A stretch of DNA of 64,000 nt from VGSG01 sp040756375 (GCA_040756375.1 JBFLZC010000028.1:1-64000); one strand, 5' to 3'. Positions 51,420 through 60,383 are shown, numbered from the stretch's first letter. Numbers and translations are program-made. The notes: generated from the letters alone by a model not told the origin.

Positions 51420-51983
51420 TCAGATCGGTTTGGCCAATATTTGCCTGAATCTGATCTCAAGAAATCTGTGTGACGGATGGGCTTCAACGATTGCCACCGT
51501 ATCAGCGCCTCGGCCGGTGCCCCCGACCGCAATCACGTCAGCGCCTTCCGGCACGAGACCCGCATCACACGCTTCCGCAGCGATCTCCGCGGCCACCTTC
51601 ATCCCCTGGCAAAAAAGCCTCAGAGTCTGCGCGACGACGTACGACGGTGAGATTCCCTGATGCTGCCGCATGAACGCGTAGTCTATGCTGCGGGTAAGGA
51701 TGGTTCCAGTGTAGATCTTTGCGCCGAGAGCAAGCATTTCTTTGCGTACGGCCTCGGAACATTCGTCCTGGTTGGGCTGCCCGAATCCCACATTGTGGGT
51801 GACCGCCACGACGTTCACCTTCAAGCCTTGGAGGCCCCGGGCAAAGATGAGGCCCGTTTCGCCTCCCGTTGTAGCCACTACTACGTGGGAAAGGCCCTCT
51901 TTGACCAGCTCTGTCACAATCTCAAGACAGCGGATGGTGTTCTGTTTGCCAGGTTTCTCGAAGTATTCCACCTGCCTGATCAT
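51420..51983 (-). CDS. Stand-alone pyruvate-kinase C-terminal-domain protein
   Basis: A 187-residue protein with the fold of the pyruvate kinase alpha/beta (allosteric) domain: VVVATTGGETGLIFARGL, VVAVTHNVGFGQP and GADVIAVGGTGRGADTVAIV. The barrel and the active site of pyruvate kinase are absent, so it cannot be that enzyme. Archaeal and bacterial single-domain relatives are known but their ligand and role are not. ATG 51983 is preferred to a GTG five codons earlier. It is on the same strand as thiC but 325 bases from it. Confidence 0.8.
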   Translation of the reverse strand: MIRQVEYFEKPGKQNTIRCLEIVTELVKEGLSHVVVATTGGETGLIFARGLQGLKVNVVAVTHNVGFGQPNQDECSEAVRKEMLALGAKIYTGTILTRSIDYAFMRQHQGISPSYVVAQTLRLFCQGMKVAAEIAAEACDAGLVPEGADVIAVGGTGRGADTVAIVEAHPSHRFLEIRFRQILAKPI

Positions 51984-52116
51984 GGATCGCCCCGCCACCT
52001 AGGAGTCTGTTTTCCTCTGTCATAACATGTCACCGGCTGAGAGGCGAGAAACTGTTTCTGTTTCGAGAAAGCCCTGACCTATATCGGTTGGTATCTAATA
52101 GGCCGGGATCGCCTTT

Positions 52117-52187
<71 letters not shown>

Positions 52188-52308
52188 GCGCAAGTCTCAT
52201 CAACGCACGGATGAGTCCCGCAATGAGCCGGATACATCGGTGGCATCACACAGGGAGGCTGTCCGCCAAAGTCACACACAGGCAATCTTGTAAGAAGAAG
52301 CCGTTATG

Positions 52309-53562
52309 TCAAACTGGGGAGTCGGCCTTGTATGCGCAGAGTTCTCCACACATGGTGCAGGTGTCGTGCTCATCACCAGGGCAAGTGCGGGCCCGAACCT
52401 CTTTCGCAAGTTCGGGGTCCAGCGCGAGCCGGATCTGTTCGGCCCAGTCTCGTTGTTTGCGGGCTTTGCTCATGGTCTCATCCCACTGCCAGGCGTCCGC
52501 ACGACCGCGAGCGAGATCCGCTGCATGAGCCGCAACACGTGAAGCAAGCACTCCGAGCCGCACATCTTCCACATCCGGCAGACCAAGGTGTTCCGATGGG
52601 GTGACGTAACACAGGAAGTCCGCGCCGGCTGCGGCTGCGACCGCGCCTCCTATCGCGGAGGTGATGTAATCGAGCCCGGGACAGACGTCGGTTACCAACG
52701 GCCCAAGAACATAGAACGGCGCGTTGTCGCAGAGCTTCTTCTGCATCATGATCTGCGCAGGTATCTGGTCAAGCGGCACGTGGCCCGGACCTTCGATAAT
52801 TGCTTGGACGCCCTTTTCTCGAGCCCGCCGGAAAAGCTGCCCCAGAGTGTTGAGCTCCTCTATTTGGGCCTGATCAAGGGAATCGGCTATGGCGCCGGGT
52901 CTGAGACCGTCGCCCAAGCTAAGCGCCATTCCATAGTGCGCGCAGATATCGAGCACTTCGTCGTATCGCTCGTAAAGCGGGTTCTCTTTCTTGTTTGCTC
53001 GCATCCAGCGCGCGAGAAAACTGCCCCCTCGGCTGACGATCCCGCAAACTCTGGGACGGTGGTTCAGGTGCTCAAGCGCAGCCTGAGTGACTCCGCAGTG
53101 CACGGTCACAAAGCTGATACCATCTTCCCCGTGGAGCCTGATTGCGTCGAGCATCTCTTCAGGGTCCATGCGTTCTCCGCCGCCTCTTCGCCTCACGGCT
53201 CCCACGATAGCCTCATAGATGGGGACGGAGCCCACAGGGATTGAGGATTCACGGATTACCTTTCGCCTGACCTCCCGCAGATTTCCACCGGTGGAAAGGT
53301 CCATAACCGTATCTGCGCCGGCCTTGACCGCTGCGCCAAGCTTCCGGAGCTCCCTCTCTTCATCGGCAAGATCTTGCGATGTGCCGATGTTGGCATTCAC
53401 CTTTACCCGCAGGTTTCGCCCTACCGCGACAGTCTTTCCCGACGGTGACGGCTTCAACAGAGCGACTACTCCGGCAGCAAAATCACGCTCCAGCTCCGCG
53501 AGGTTCGCCCCTTCTTCCCGCGCTATATCCCTCAGAATCTCCTTCAAAGGTTTCAACTCCAA
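52309..53562 (-). CDS. thiC: Phosphomethylpyrimidine synthase ThiC, short form
   Basis: A 417-residue radical SAM enzyme that turns aminoimidazole ribotide into the pyrimidine of thiamin. Family segments include VKVNANIGTSQD, ADTVMDLSTGGNLREVR, DGISFVTVHCGVT, VSRGGSFLARWM, EGPGHVPLDQIP and DYITSAIGGAVAAAAGAD. The cluster motif is CTMCGELC (CX2CX3C), one residue shorter between the second and third Cys than E. coli ThiC. The TTG at 53562 is the listed start; a TTG five codons later has better GGAG spacing. No THI-box riboswitch is seen in the 73 bases to the next gene. Thiamin demand fits the E1-type enzyme of the sugar locus. Confidence 0.94.
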   Translation of the reverse strand: MELKPLKEILRDIAREEGANLAELERDFAAGVVALLKPSPSGKTVAVGRNLRVKVNANIGTSQDLADEERELRKLGAAVKAGADTVMDLSTGGNLREVRRKVIRESSIPVGSVPIYEAIVGAVRRRGGGERMDPEEMLDAIRLHGEDGISFVTVHCGVTQAALEHLNHRPRVCGIVSRGGSFLARWMRANKKENPLYERYDEVLDICAHYGMALSLGDGLRPGAIADSLDQAQIEELNTLGQLFRRAREKGVQAIIEGPGHVPLDQIPAQIMMQKKLCDNAPFYVLGPLVTDVCPGLDYITSAIGGAVAAAAGADFLCYVTPSEHLGLPDVEDVRLGVLASRVAAHAADLARGRADAWQWDETMSKARKQRDWAEQIRLALDPELAKEVRARTCPGDEHDTCTMCGELCAYKADSPV

Positions 53563-53635
53563 TCTCGTGGGATACCCTCACTATAAGAATCTCCGAGAAT
53601 ATTGTCCATCTCTCCCATTTTCATGAAAAAGAGCA

Positions 53636-54826
53636 CTAAGTCGAAACGACCTGAATTGCGTCGTCAAAGAGGGTGAGCCTTTCCAGGCCTTTGTCAGTTA
53701 CCAGAAACGTATTCTCAACGCCGGCTAAACCTTCGCCAGGGAAGACAAACTTGGGCTCAATGGCCATCACCATGCCTGGTTCCAGGACTGTGGATGAGCG
53801 CTTTCCGATCACGGGCAATTCGTCCAGTTCCAGACCGACGCCATGCCCAACAAAAGGGACCGGTTGAGGCCATCCCATGAAATAGTCTTCCTGTCCTGCT
53901 TGGCGAGCCATATCAAGGGCCAGATCGTATAATTCTTCGGCTTTCACGCCAGGGCCGCCTCGTTGCCCTATGGCAGCCTGAATTTCCAGGGCCAGGTCAT
54001 GGAACCGAGCCAATTTTGTCGGAGGTTCCCCGATGTAGTAAGTTCTTGCCTGATCGACCATGTAACCCTCTACAGCGGCCACATAATCCACCTGAACCGG
54101 TTCGTTCCTGCCTATGACCTTGAGGGAAGCCCCTTGCGGATAAGCCGGGCTGGCTCCTCTACCACCGGTGGGCCCTACTGAGCAACTGGGCACAGCCAGA
54201 TTGACGCCGGACATGAGGTGACCGTAGAAGACCTCGCTATTGAATTGGCGGCTCCTGACATAGCCTTGATGCCCGCCTTTTCGGTACTCGGCTTCGAGGA
54301 GCCCCGCGAACTCCAGCTCGGTCATCCCCTCTCTGAGCAGTTCCCGAGCCTTGGCAAAGAGCGCGTCATTGATGCGCGCAGCTTTCCGCAGCAGAGCGAT
54401 CTCGTACGGGGATTTCACTTGGCGAAGGGCACGGATCAGAGGCGAGACATCTCGGAACTCGCTTTCCGGGAAGAGCCCCTCATAAATACGGAAGTTGTTC
54501 ACCGGCAATATGTCGAGTTCCATGCCGAGTGTGCGCAACGTCATGCTTGCGGAATCCTTTACGATAGTCCCAAGCTCGGACAGGCTCTTTACCGGCACCA
54601 CATTCTCCAGCGGCGAGTCCTCCGCGGCTCTTTCGAAGCTCCTACGCACCATGAGCACGGGAAGTCCCTCAATCGGAACAAAAAGATGCGCGTCCTGCGC
54701 GGTCCCGGATAGGTAAAAGAGGTCCGCGTGATTCACGATGAGGGCTCCATCAAGCCCTTCAGCAGGCATCGCGGCCTGGAATTTTTTTATGCGTCGGTCG
54801 ATTTCATCTCTTGCGATAGGAGGCAT
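53636..54826 (-). CDS. M24-family metallopeptidase (Xaa-Pro peptidase-like)
   Basis: A 396-residue pita-bread enzyme with an N-terminal creatinase-type domain and a C-terminal catalytic domain. Metal ligands are visible as VQVDYVAAVEGYMVDQART (two Asp), FVGHGVGLELDE (His), MVMAIEPKFVFPGEG (Glu) and GVENTFLV (Glu). It probably removes N-terminal residues before proline, or hydrolyses a related small amide. ATG 54826 has GGAG eight bases upstream, preferred to a GTG two codons earlier. It is 73 bases before thiC on the same strand. Confidence 0.9.
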   Translation of the reverse strand: MPPIARDEIDRRIKKFQAAMPAEGLDGALIVNHADLFYLSGTAQDAHLFVPIEGLPVLMVRRSFERAAEDSPLENVVPVKSLSELGTIVKDSASMTLRTLGMELDILPVNNFRIYEGLFPESEFRDVSPLIRALRQVKSPYEIALLRKAARINDALFAKARELLREGMTELEFAGLLEAEYRKGGHQGYVRSRQFNSEVFYGHLMSGVNLAVPSCSVGPTGGRGASPAYPQGASLKVIGRNEPVQVDYVAAVEGYMVDQARTYYIGEPPTKLARFHDLALEIQAAIGQRGGPGVKAEELYDLALDMARQAGQEDYFMGWPQPVPFVGHGVGLELDELPVIGKRSSTVLEPGMVMAIEPKFVFPGEGLAGVENTFLVTDKGLERLTLFDDAIQVVST

Positions 54827-54922
54827 AAACACCGCTCCTCATGGTGGAGATCAATAAATACAAGGTGATGCGGGTAGGTTAGTACTCCTTGACCGAAATG
54901 CGGTACCATGGGTCGGGAAGAA

Positions 54923-54987
54923 TTGGTGGGACAGGCATCCTGCCTGTCCTTCCCTAAAATGGACAGGCGAGACGCCTGTCCCACCAA
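54923..54987. repeat. TTGGTGGGACAGGC-bounded dual hairpin
   Basis: Two hairpins (GGACAGGCATCCTGCCTGTCC and GGACAGGCGAGACGCCTGTCC) bounded by TTGGTGGGAC and GTCCCACCAA. It has the same build as the other twin-palindrome repeats but its own sequence. No gene in 54827-55150. Confidence 0.75.
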
Positions 54988-55085
54988 AGCCATGCACGAG
55001 CGGAGGGGCAAGCCCGAGCTTCGTTATCTGGTCTCGCTAGCGCTGGAAGCGCTTGCAATAGTATGGAAGTTTTTGGGGGAGGGGT

Positions 55086-55122
55086 CCGGGGAGGGGCCTT
55101 TTTTCAAAAAGGCCCCTCCCCG
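55086..55122. repeat. Terminator-like palindromic repeat, family A copy 7
   Basis: CCGGGGAGGGGCCTTTTTT and, after C, AAAAAGGCCCCTCCCCGG, with the flanks TTTTTGGGGGAGGGGT and AAATTTCTCTAACAAACTCCC. It lies 29 bases beyond the stop of the minus-strand dehydrogenase gene at 55151. Confidence 0.82.
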
Positions 55123-55150
55123 GAAATTTCTCTAACAAACTCCCATACTG

Positions 55151-56176
55151 CTATTTCTGAGGCTCGATCACGACCTTGATTGAGTCCTGAGCTGCGGCCA
55201 CGAGACCAAAACCCTCTTCAGTGCGCTCTAAAGGCAGGCGATGGGTGATCATGTCCGTGACGGTAATTCGGCCGGATGCGATGAGCTCGATGGCTGCCCT
55301 GATGTCTCTGGGGCCTGCCGCGTACGATGACACTATCTTCACTTCTTGCCACCACCAATCGTTGAACGGCATGTCCACGCGCACGTTAGGGTCTGCCGGA
55401 GCGAAAAAGAGAATAGTTCCGCCTCGATCGACCGCATGAAAAGCCTGATGTAGAGCCTTTTGCGCGCCTGTGGCCACGATGACCAGGTCTGCAAGGTGCC
55501 CGTTGTTCGCCTCCTTGAGGCGTTCCATCAGATCATCTCCGGTGAGCAAGCCCTGATCCGCGCCGAATTGCACAGCAGCTTCCAGTCGCTGCGGGTTCAC
55601 GTCTACAGCGATGATGCGACTGGCTCCCGCGGCTCTTGCCAGCTTGATGTGCATCAGGCCCGCGATGCCGCTCCCGATCACAACAACGCGGCGCCCGGGC
55701 AGCCAGCCTGCATTATGCTGACCTCGATATATACAGGCCAAAGGTTCGATGAAAACAGCCTGCTCGTAGGACATGGAATCAGGCAGCGCATACAGCCCAT
55801 TGCGCACGTTGATGGCCGGCACACGCAGGAACTCCGCGAATCCACCCGGATCAAAGTTCGTGGTTTTGAGCGTGTCACAGGTTCCATGATGGTCAGAGAG
55901 GCAGTAGCGGCACATGTTGCAGGGCACGTGGTGCGACACAAAAACGCGGTTGCCGATCTTCCAACCCTGTACGTTCGCGCCTATTTCGGTTATTTCCCCA
56001 GCGATTTCGTGACCAAGCACCCGTGGAGCTTTGGGGAGCCGATACCATTCGAGCACGTCGCTGCCACAAATCCCGCTGGCCCATATCTTCACCAGGATTT
56101 CGTCAGGGCCGATGCGAGGAATCGCCATTTCCTCGATCCTGACGTCCTTGTTGTTGTAGTACATGGCGACTCGCAT
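55151..56176 (-). CDS. Zinc-dependent alcohol/polyol dehydrogenase
   Basis: A 341-residue medium-chain dehydrogenase. Catalytic zinc ligands are in SGICGSDVLEW and VLGHEIAG; all four structural-zinc cysteines are present in CNMCRYCLSDHHGTC, unlike the paralogue at 7721. The nucleotide site is VVIGSGIAGLMHIKLA then AVDVNPQR, indicating NAD+. It resembles sorbitol, threonine or galactitol-phosphate dehydrogenases; the substrate is open. It is encoded 128 bases after the LsrF-like aldolase gene on the same strand, so it may oxidise or reduce the aldolase's substrate or product. Confidence 0.9.
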   Translation of the reverse strand: MRVAMYYNNKDVRIEEMAIPRIGPDEILVKIWASGICGSDVLEWYRLPKAPRVLGHEIAGEITEIGANVQGWKIGNRVFVSHHVPCNMCRYCLSDHHGTCDTLKTTNFDPGGFAEFLRVPAINVRNGLYALPDSMSYEQAVFIEPLACIYRGQHNAGWLPGRRVVVIGSGIAGLMHIKLARAAGASRIIAVDVNPQRLEAAVQFGADQGLLTGDDLMERLKEANNGHLADLVIVATGAQKALHQAFHAVDRGGTILFFAPADPNVRVDMPFNDWWWQEVKIVSSYAAGPRDIRAAIELIASGRITVTDMITHRLPLERTEEGFGLVAAAQDSIKVVIEPQK

Positions 56177-56240
56177 GAATGGCTCTCCTTCCGTGCTCAG
56201 GGACCCAATCCGTTCCGGTGAAAAGAAGCCGTCCCCTTAG

Positions 56241-56272
56241 CGGTAGGGGCGGGTTTGAAACCCGCCCCTACG
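56241..56272. repeat. Single hairpin GTAGGGGCGGGTTT / AAACCCGCCCCTAC
   Basis: A near-perfect 14-base-arm palindrome between the aldolase and dehydrogenase genes, with the GTAGGGGC end of the repeat family seen at 45501. Confidence 0.7.
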
Positions 56273-56304
56273 AGAATTCTGCGCAAACAATCTCGGAACC
56301 GGAT

Positions 56305-57195
56305 CTATGCAGCCTTGGAGCCCTTCTTTTCGTCCTGGTAGATTTTGAGGGCTTTCTTGGGCTTCTCATTGTAGTGCACCACGGCCCGCACGGCTTTGAT
56401 CATCCCAACGGGGCAGTCAGATTGGAAGATGTTCCTGCCCATGTCCACGCCCACCGCGCCCTCGGTTACCGCTTTGTACGCCATGGTAAGTGCATCCAAT
56501 TCCGGGAGCTTCTTCCCACCTGCCATGACGATGGGAACAGGGCAGGTTCCGGTGACGCGCTCGAAGTTCTCGCAGTAATAGGTCTTCACCAGGTTCGCGC
56601 CCATTTCCGCAGCCATCCTGGAGGCCAGGCTCAAGAATCGAGCATCCCGGACCATTTCCCTGCCCACTGCTGTTACGGCCAGAACCGGAATTCCTGTCGA
56701 GTAGCCTGCGTCGATCAGGTCTGCGAATGCAGCCAGGGTCTGGTGCTGGTACTGAGCCCCAATATAGATCGAGAAGGCCATTCCGCACACGTTGAGCCTC
56801 ATGCAGTCTTCCGGCGTCACGGTCAAGGTCTCGTTGGAAAGATCATCCGCGACAACGCTGTTCCCGCCTGAAACCCTCAAGACGATAGGCACCTGAGCGC
56901 CCGGAGGAACACTAGTCCGCAGAATGCCGCGCGTGAGCATCAGACAATCCGCGTGAGGAATCAGCGGCTCCAGCGTCTCTTCCATGACTTCCAAGCCCGA
57001 TGTGGGTCCCTGGAAATAACCGTGGTCCACGGCTAGCATCACGGTGCGACCGGTGTCGGGCTTGATAATCCGGGAGAGTCGGTTTTTCATGCCCCAGTCC
57101 AAATGATCGCATCCTTTGAGGTGAAACCCGGCTGCTGAGCCCTTCTTGGAAGCCCGCACGTCTCTTGCCTGTACCATTCCTTCTACGTCGGCCAT
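56305..57195 (-). CDS. lsrF: LsrF-like class I aldolase/thiolase
   Basis: A 296-residue TIM-barrel protein close to E. coli LsrF in every block I can recall: LKGCDHLDWGM, NRLSRIIKPDTGRTVMLAVD, HGYFQGPTSGLE, TRGILRTSVPP, MVRDARFLSLASRMAAEMGA, VKTYYCENFERV, PIVMAGGKKLPE and GVDMGRNIFQSD. The Lys in VKTYY is the expected Schiff base. LsrF thiolyses the phosphorylated AI-2 product. No lsrK, lsrG or lsr transporter is near, so it may instead be a general DhnA-type aldolase. GGTGGGAG precedes ATG 57195. Confidence 0.85.
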   Translation of the reverse strand: MADVEGMVQARDVRASKKGSAAGFHLKGCDHLDWGMKNRLSRIIKPDTGRTVMLAVDHGYFQGPTSGLEVMEETLEPLIPHADCLMLTRGILRTSVPPGAQVPIVLRVSGGNSVVADDLSNETLTVTPEDCMRLNVCGMAFSIYIGAQYQHQTLAAFADLIDAGYSTGIPVLAVTAVGREMVRDARFLSLASRMAAEMGANLVKTYYCENFERVTGTCPVPIVMAGGKKLPELDALTMAYKAVTEGAVGVDMGRNIFQSDCPVGMIKAVRAVVHYNEKPKKALKIYQDEKKGSKAA

Positions 57196-57425
57196 CGTAC
57201 TCCCACCTTGTTGTCGTAGTCTTATTCTTCCCCCGCGAAGCCCCCGAACGAGAAGCCGCGGTCACCGCGCCTATGATTTATCGGAACGCAGGCTGCGTAA
57301 ACGCTATGGAAGCCTGACTGATAATAGCGGCACGATGCTAACAGAGCCTCTAGACACTGTCAACGGAAGTGGCGCACGTGCCTGACTTGGTGCCACCAGA
57401 TCTTGGCAGATGCACTTTCGCGCGT

Positions 57426-57533
57426 ATACCGGCTGTGAGAATTCTTGGCCTCTTGGACAGCCCTCGCTAGACGAAAATCGGTGGGGGCCGGCGTCCCCCG
57501 GATTGGGTCCGGGGCAGGCTCTGCCGGCCCGAG
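57426..57533. repeat. GTAGGGGCCGGCG-family repeat, copy 2, right end lost
   Basis: It carries the left block (ATACCGGCTGTGAGAATTCT, then CAGCCCTCGCTAGACGAAA) and the first hairpin (GTGGGGGCCGGCG ... CTGCCGGCCCGAG) with the same inner GGATTGGGTCCGGGGCAGG insert type as the copy at 60384. The second hairpin is missing. Confidence 0.75.
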
Positions 57534-57996
57534 AACGACGGGCAATCCCGCGCCTCGCGAGACAGTCCCACCCAGAACAGGATATTACCTGACTAAGAAC
57601 GAATCGGCATGAAATGAGCCGGTAGCGCGGGCCATATTTCAATTATATTCCAACAAATCCGGCAAGTTGCAGAAAACTGCTTGACTCACCCATGCTGCTC
57701 TGAATATGCTCGCGCCTTACCGCAACCGGTTTTTTCTTTTGGCTTGGATTGCACGGAGGGTTCAAGGATACCCCGTCCCCGGATCTCTTTTATTCCGGTT
57801 AGCGGTTTGGTCCAGGGACGGGGCATACCACATCATTTCCTCACCTCCACCCCCTTGAGCCGGGAACCTTGCGGCAGCGCTTTCTCATTTTCTGCGAATC
57901 ATTTCCTCCGGACGAGCTTCACTTTGGCGGGTCAGTGCGTCAGTGCAGTCATTCCGAGGAACGACGATCAGCTTTCGGTCGCAACACAATGCGAAG

Positions 57997-58145
57997 AGAG
58001 ATTATTCATTCAACTCCGTTAAAGCCCCAAAGGGGCGATTGAAAGTAGCCCGGCAATTCATTGCCGGGTGACCGTTGAGCAAAAATCCGCCTCTTGGTCC
58101 CCAGGTGGCGCCCGGAGGATTAATCCTCCGGGCGCCACCTGGGGA
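57997..58145. repeat. Palindromic repeat, inverted copy of 23124-23262
   Basis: In order: ATTATTCATTCAACTCCGTT, GCCCCAAAGGGGCG, GCCCGGCAATTCATTGCCGGG, CGCCTCTTGGTCCCCAGG, then a perfect palindrome GTGGCGCCCGGAGG / CCTCCGGGCGCCAC at 58105-58141. The first part matches the rfbC-end repeat nearly base for base in reverse. Confidence 0.8.
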
Positions 58146-58299
58146 CTAAGAAATCTTTTCTTAACCGCTCATTCCCGGCGATAAATCGCCGGGCTACTAT
58201 CGGGGCGTCCATCCTGGACGCAGGCGGCCTCAAAGTAAGGAAATGACCGCTGGAGGATTGCGGAGCAAAAGAGACAATCCCTATGAAAATACGCCCGCG

Positions 58300-58379
58300 A
58301 GTTTGGTGCCACGGAAGTATCGCCAGGCTCGTCGGTGCATGGATGGGTCCCGCGAGGCGCGGGACACTTCCGTGGTAAC
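58300..58379. repeat. Fragment related to the composite repeat
   Basis: TTTGGTGCCACGGAAGTATC with an inner CCCGCGAGGCGCGGGA hairpin and the closing ACACTTCCGTGGTAAC. It has the GGTGCCACGGA end of the elements at 32560 and 49433 with other inner words. Confidence 0.65.
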
Positions 58380-58532
58380 AAGTCAAAGCTGCTATACAGT
58401 CTTGATTTGTTGATGAGACACGGCATGGGTTATGATAAGGACCGTGTAGATTCCCCAGGTCCGAGCATCGCCTCAGGTAGCATTTCGAGACGTTCTCCTT
58501 ACCGGGCCAAGGCGAAACCTCAAAGGTGACCC

Positions 58533-59522
58533 ATGATTATCACCCGAACTCCGTTGCGAATAAGCTTTTGCGGGGGCGGCACCGACCTCCCCTCGTTCTA
58601 TCGGAAAGAACAGGGCGCGGTGGTGAGCACGGCGCTCAACAAATACGTGTACATTACGGTGAACCGCCTGACCCAGTACTTCGAAAAAGGCATACTGATC
58701 AAGTATTCCAAAACGGAACTTGTGGACTCAGTGGACGAGATCCGGCACCCGATCATCCGCGAAGCCATGAAGATCACCGGAGTGCTCGACCGTGTGGAAA
58801 TTACGTCCATGGCGGACATCCCTGCGGGAACAGGCTTGGGATCGTCAAGCACCTACGCGGTGGGGCTCCTCCACGCGCTCTACACGTTCAAGGGGCAGTA
58901 TGTCTCCGCTGGTCAGCTCGCCGCCGAAGCTTGTCAGATCGAGATTGAACGCCTGAATGACCCCATCGGTAAGCAGGATCAGTACATCGCCGCTTATGGG
59001 GGCATGTGCCATATCCGCTTCAACGCTGATGAAACAGTGTTCGTTGACCCGGTTATCTGCTCTCCTGAAACGAAACGAGCGCTCCAGGACAACCTTTTGA
59101 TGTTCTATACCGGCATTACCAGGCGCGCGGGCGAGATTCTGGAAGTGCAGAAGGCCAACACGCACAAGAAAATGGACCCGCTTATCAAGATGAGGGATCT
59201 CTGTTCCAGAGCACTGGAAGTGCTCAAGGACGGGCGTTCGCTCAATCGTTTCGGCGAGATTCTTCATGAAGGCTGGCTCTTGAAGCAAAGCCTGGTGGGC
59301 ACAATCAGTAACGATCGGATCAACGGCTATTACGAAGCTGCCCGCGCAGCCGGCGCGATCGGAGGAAAGCTCCTTGGCGCAGGCGGAGGCGGTTTCTTGC
59401 TCTTCTACGTGGAAAAACAGAATCAGCCGCGCGTAAGAGACGCGCTTTCCGGTTTGCAGGAGCTCCCGTTTATGTTCGAGCCGCAAGGGAGCAAGGTGAT
59501 CTACATATCCGACGACTCTTAG
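58533..59522 (+). CDS. GHMP-family sugar kinase (HddA-like)
   Basis: A 329-residue GHMP kinase: N-terminal IITRTPLRISFCGGGTDLPS, ATP loop ADIPAGTGLGSSSTYAVGLL, and C-terminal GGKLLGAGGGGFLLFYVE. This is the pattern of D-glycero-D-manno-heptose 7-phosphate kinases and of some anomeric sugar kinases. It would add phosphate at C1 of a heptose 7-phosphate for nucleotide-heptose synthesis. The other heptose genes (gmhA, gmhB, hddC) are not in the window, so the substrate is not certain. GGTGACCC precedes ATG 58533. Confidence 0.88.
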   Translation: MIITRTPLRISFCGGGTDLPSFYRKEQGAVVSTALNKYVYITVNRLTQYFEKGILIKYSKTELVDSVDEIRHPIIREAMKITGVLDRVEITSMADIPAGTGLGSSSTYAVGLLHALYTFKGQYVSAGQLAAEACQIEIERLNDPIGKQDQYIAAYGGMCHIRFNADETVFVDPVICSPETKRALQDNLLMFYTGITRRAGEILEVQKANTHKKMDPLIKMRDLCSRALEVLKDGRSLNRFGEILHEGWLLKQSLVGTISNDRINGYYEAARAAGAIGGKLLGAGGGGFLLFYVEKQNQPRVRDALSGLQELPFMFEPQGSKVIYISDDS

Positions 59523-59573
59523 CACTGTTCTATATTGCTGCGCATAAACCTTGAGCTTTTTGGGCCTTCCCTA

Positions 59574-59651
59574 CGCCCCCTCCCCTAACCCCTCCCGCCA
59601 GGGGAGGAGAATGAGTCCCCCTCCCTTGATGGGAGGGGACAGGGGAGGGTG
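59574..59651. repeat. CCCTCCCC-rich dual-hairpin repeat
   Basis: CCCCCTCCCCTAACCCCTCC, CGCCAGGGGAGGAGAATGAG, then CCCCTCCCTTGATGGGAGGGG and ACAGGGGAGGG. It starts 52 bases after the kinase stop. Similar elements are scattered in many unrelated bacterial genomes. Confidence 0.75.
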
Positions 59652-59706
59652 AGAGTGAGCCAGTTTCAACGCGTGGCTGAATAGTCCGCGTCCTGGGGGA
59701 ACCTCG

Positions 59707-60369
59707 ATGGGCTTCCGATCTCTTAAACGGATACTGCTGGGACTTTTCCTGGCCCTGGTGCTCCTCGGTCATGGCTTTGGCAGTGAAGATGGCTACGACC
59801 CTTGGGAAGTTCCGCCGGGGCAACCGACGCAGATGTGGTCCCAGGTTGATTACGATCCAAAGAAACTGTGGGATACGTGGTTCGACTCAGATGCGTGGGG
59901 CTATCCGTACGACCGCCAAGCCGCTGCCAGCGGAAAGACATCAGAAGGAGAAGACCCGTCGCTGTTGGGCGATACAGCCATGTGTTTTTCCACTGGTTGG
60001 GGGGTCAAGCATGTGGTCGATTTCTGTGAGGCCAGGTTAGTTGATGTGAATACGATCGATCTCTTCATCCATAACGATGGTCCGGGGTTCCTAGATAGAC
60101 TAAGAATTCAGGTGAAAAGTGGAATGTTCTCGTGTCAGTACTGGACTTTTTACAAACTACCAGGAGGGAAGGCAGATCTAACATGGACGACAAAGCGTCA
60201 AGAGTTGACTCTGGACAATAAGGTGCACCGAAAAGGGGACGTCATCAAAGGCAGGATCGACTTTGAGTGCGTAGAGCAGGCAACAAATCCCGAATACGTT
60301 GCGAAATGGCCCACTAGACATCCACTAACTATCAAGGTCTGGGGGGTGTTCAAAACGGTTGTGGAGTAA
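59707..60369 (+). CDS. Exported protein of unknown function
   Basis: A 220-residue protein with a clear signal peptide (core ILLGLFLALVLLG, likely cut after GFGS or GHG). The mature N-terminus is rich in Trp, Asp and Pro (DPWEVPPGQPTQMWSQ, then KKLWDTWFDSDAWGYP). Four later cysteines could form two disulfides. The C-terminal part alternates strands and looks like a beta sandwich. No family was recognised. GGGGG lies seven bases before ATG 59707. A repeat begins 14 bases after its stop. Confidence 0.72.
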   Translation: MGFRSLKRILLGLFLALVLLGHGFGSEDGYDPWEVPPGQPTQMWSQVDYDPKKLWDTWFDSDAWGYPYDRQAAASGKTSEGEDPSLLGDTAMCFSTGWGVKHVVDFCEARLVDVNTIDLFIHNDGPGFLDRLRIQVKSGMFSCQYWTFYKLPGGKADLTWTTKRQELTLDNKVHRKGDVIKGRIDFECVEQATNPEYVAKWPTRHPLTIKVWGVFKTVVE

Positions 60370-60383
60370 GAGGCTGGGAGCAT

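Larger units (their letters stand above)
57196..58532. other. 1.3 kb intergenic region made largely of repeats
   Basis: No convincing gene. A frame at 57681-58022 ends in LFIQLR encoded by a repeat also found at the rfbC end and has no family likeness. The stretch holds the repeats at 57426, 57997, 58108 and 58300, and short inverted repeats such as CCCGGCGATAAATCGCCGGG at 58175-58194. A promoter for the sugar kinase gene must lie near its right end but none was recognised. Confidence 0.6.

Noticed and set aside
53563..53635. Possible thiamin riboswitch before thiC
   Set aside because: The gap is too short and lacks the CTGAGA and ACCTGATCTGG-like words of the THI box.
57681..58022. 113-residue frame in the 1.3 kb gap
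   Set aside because: Its end is encoded by a repeat shared with the rfbC end, and the rest shows no protein-like pattern.
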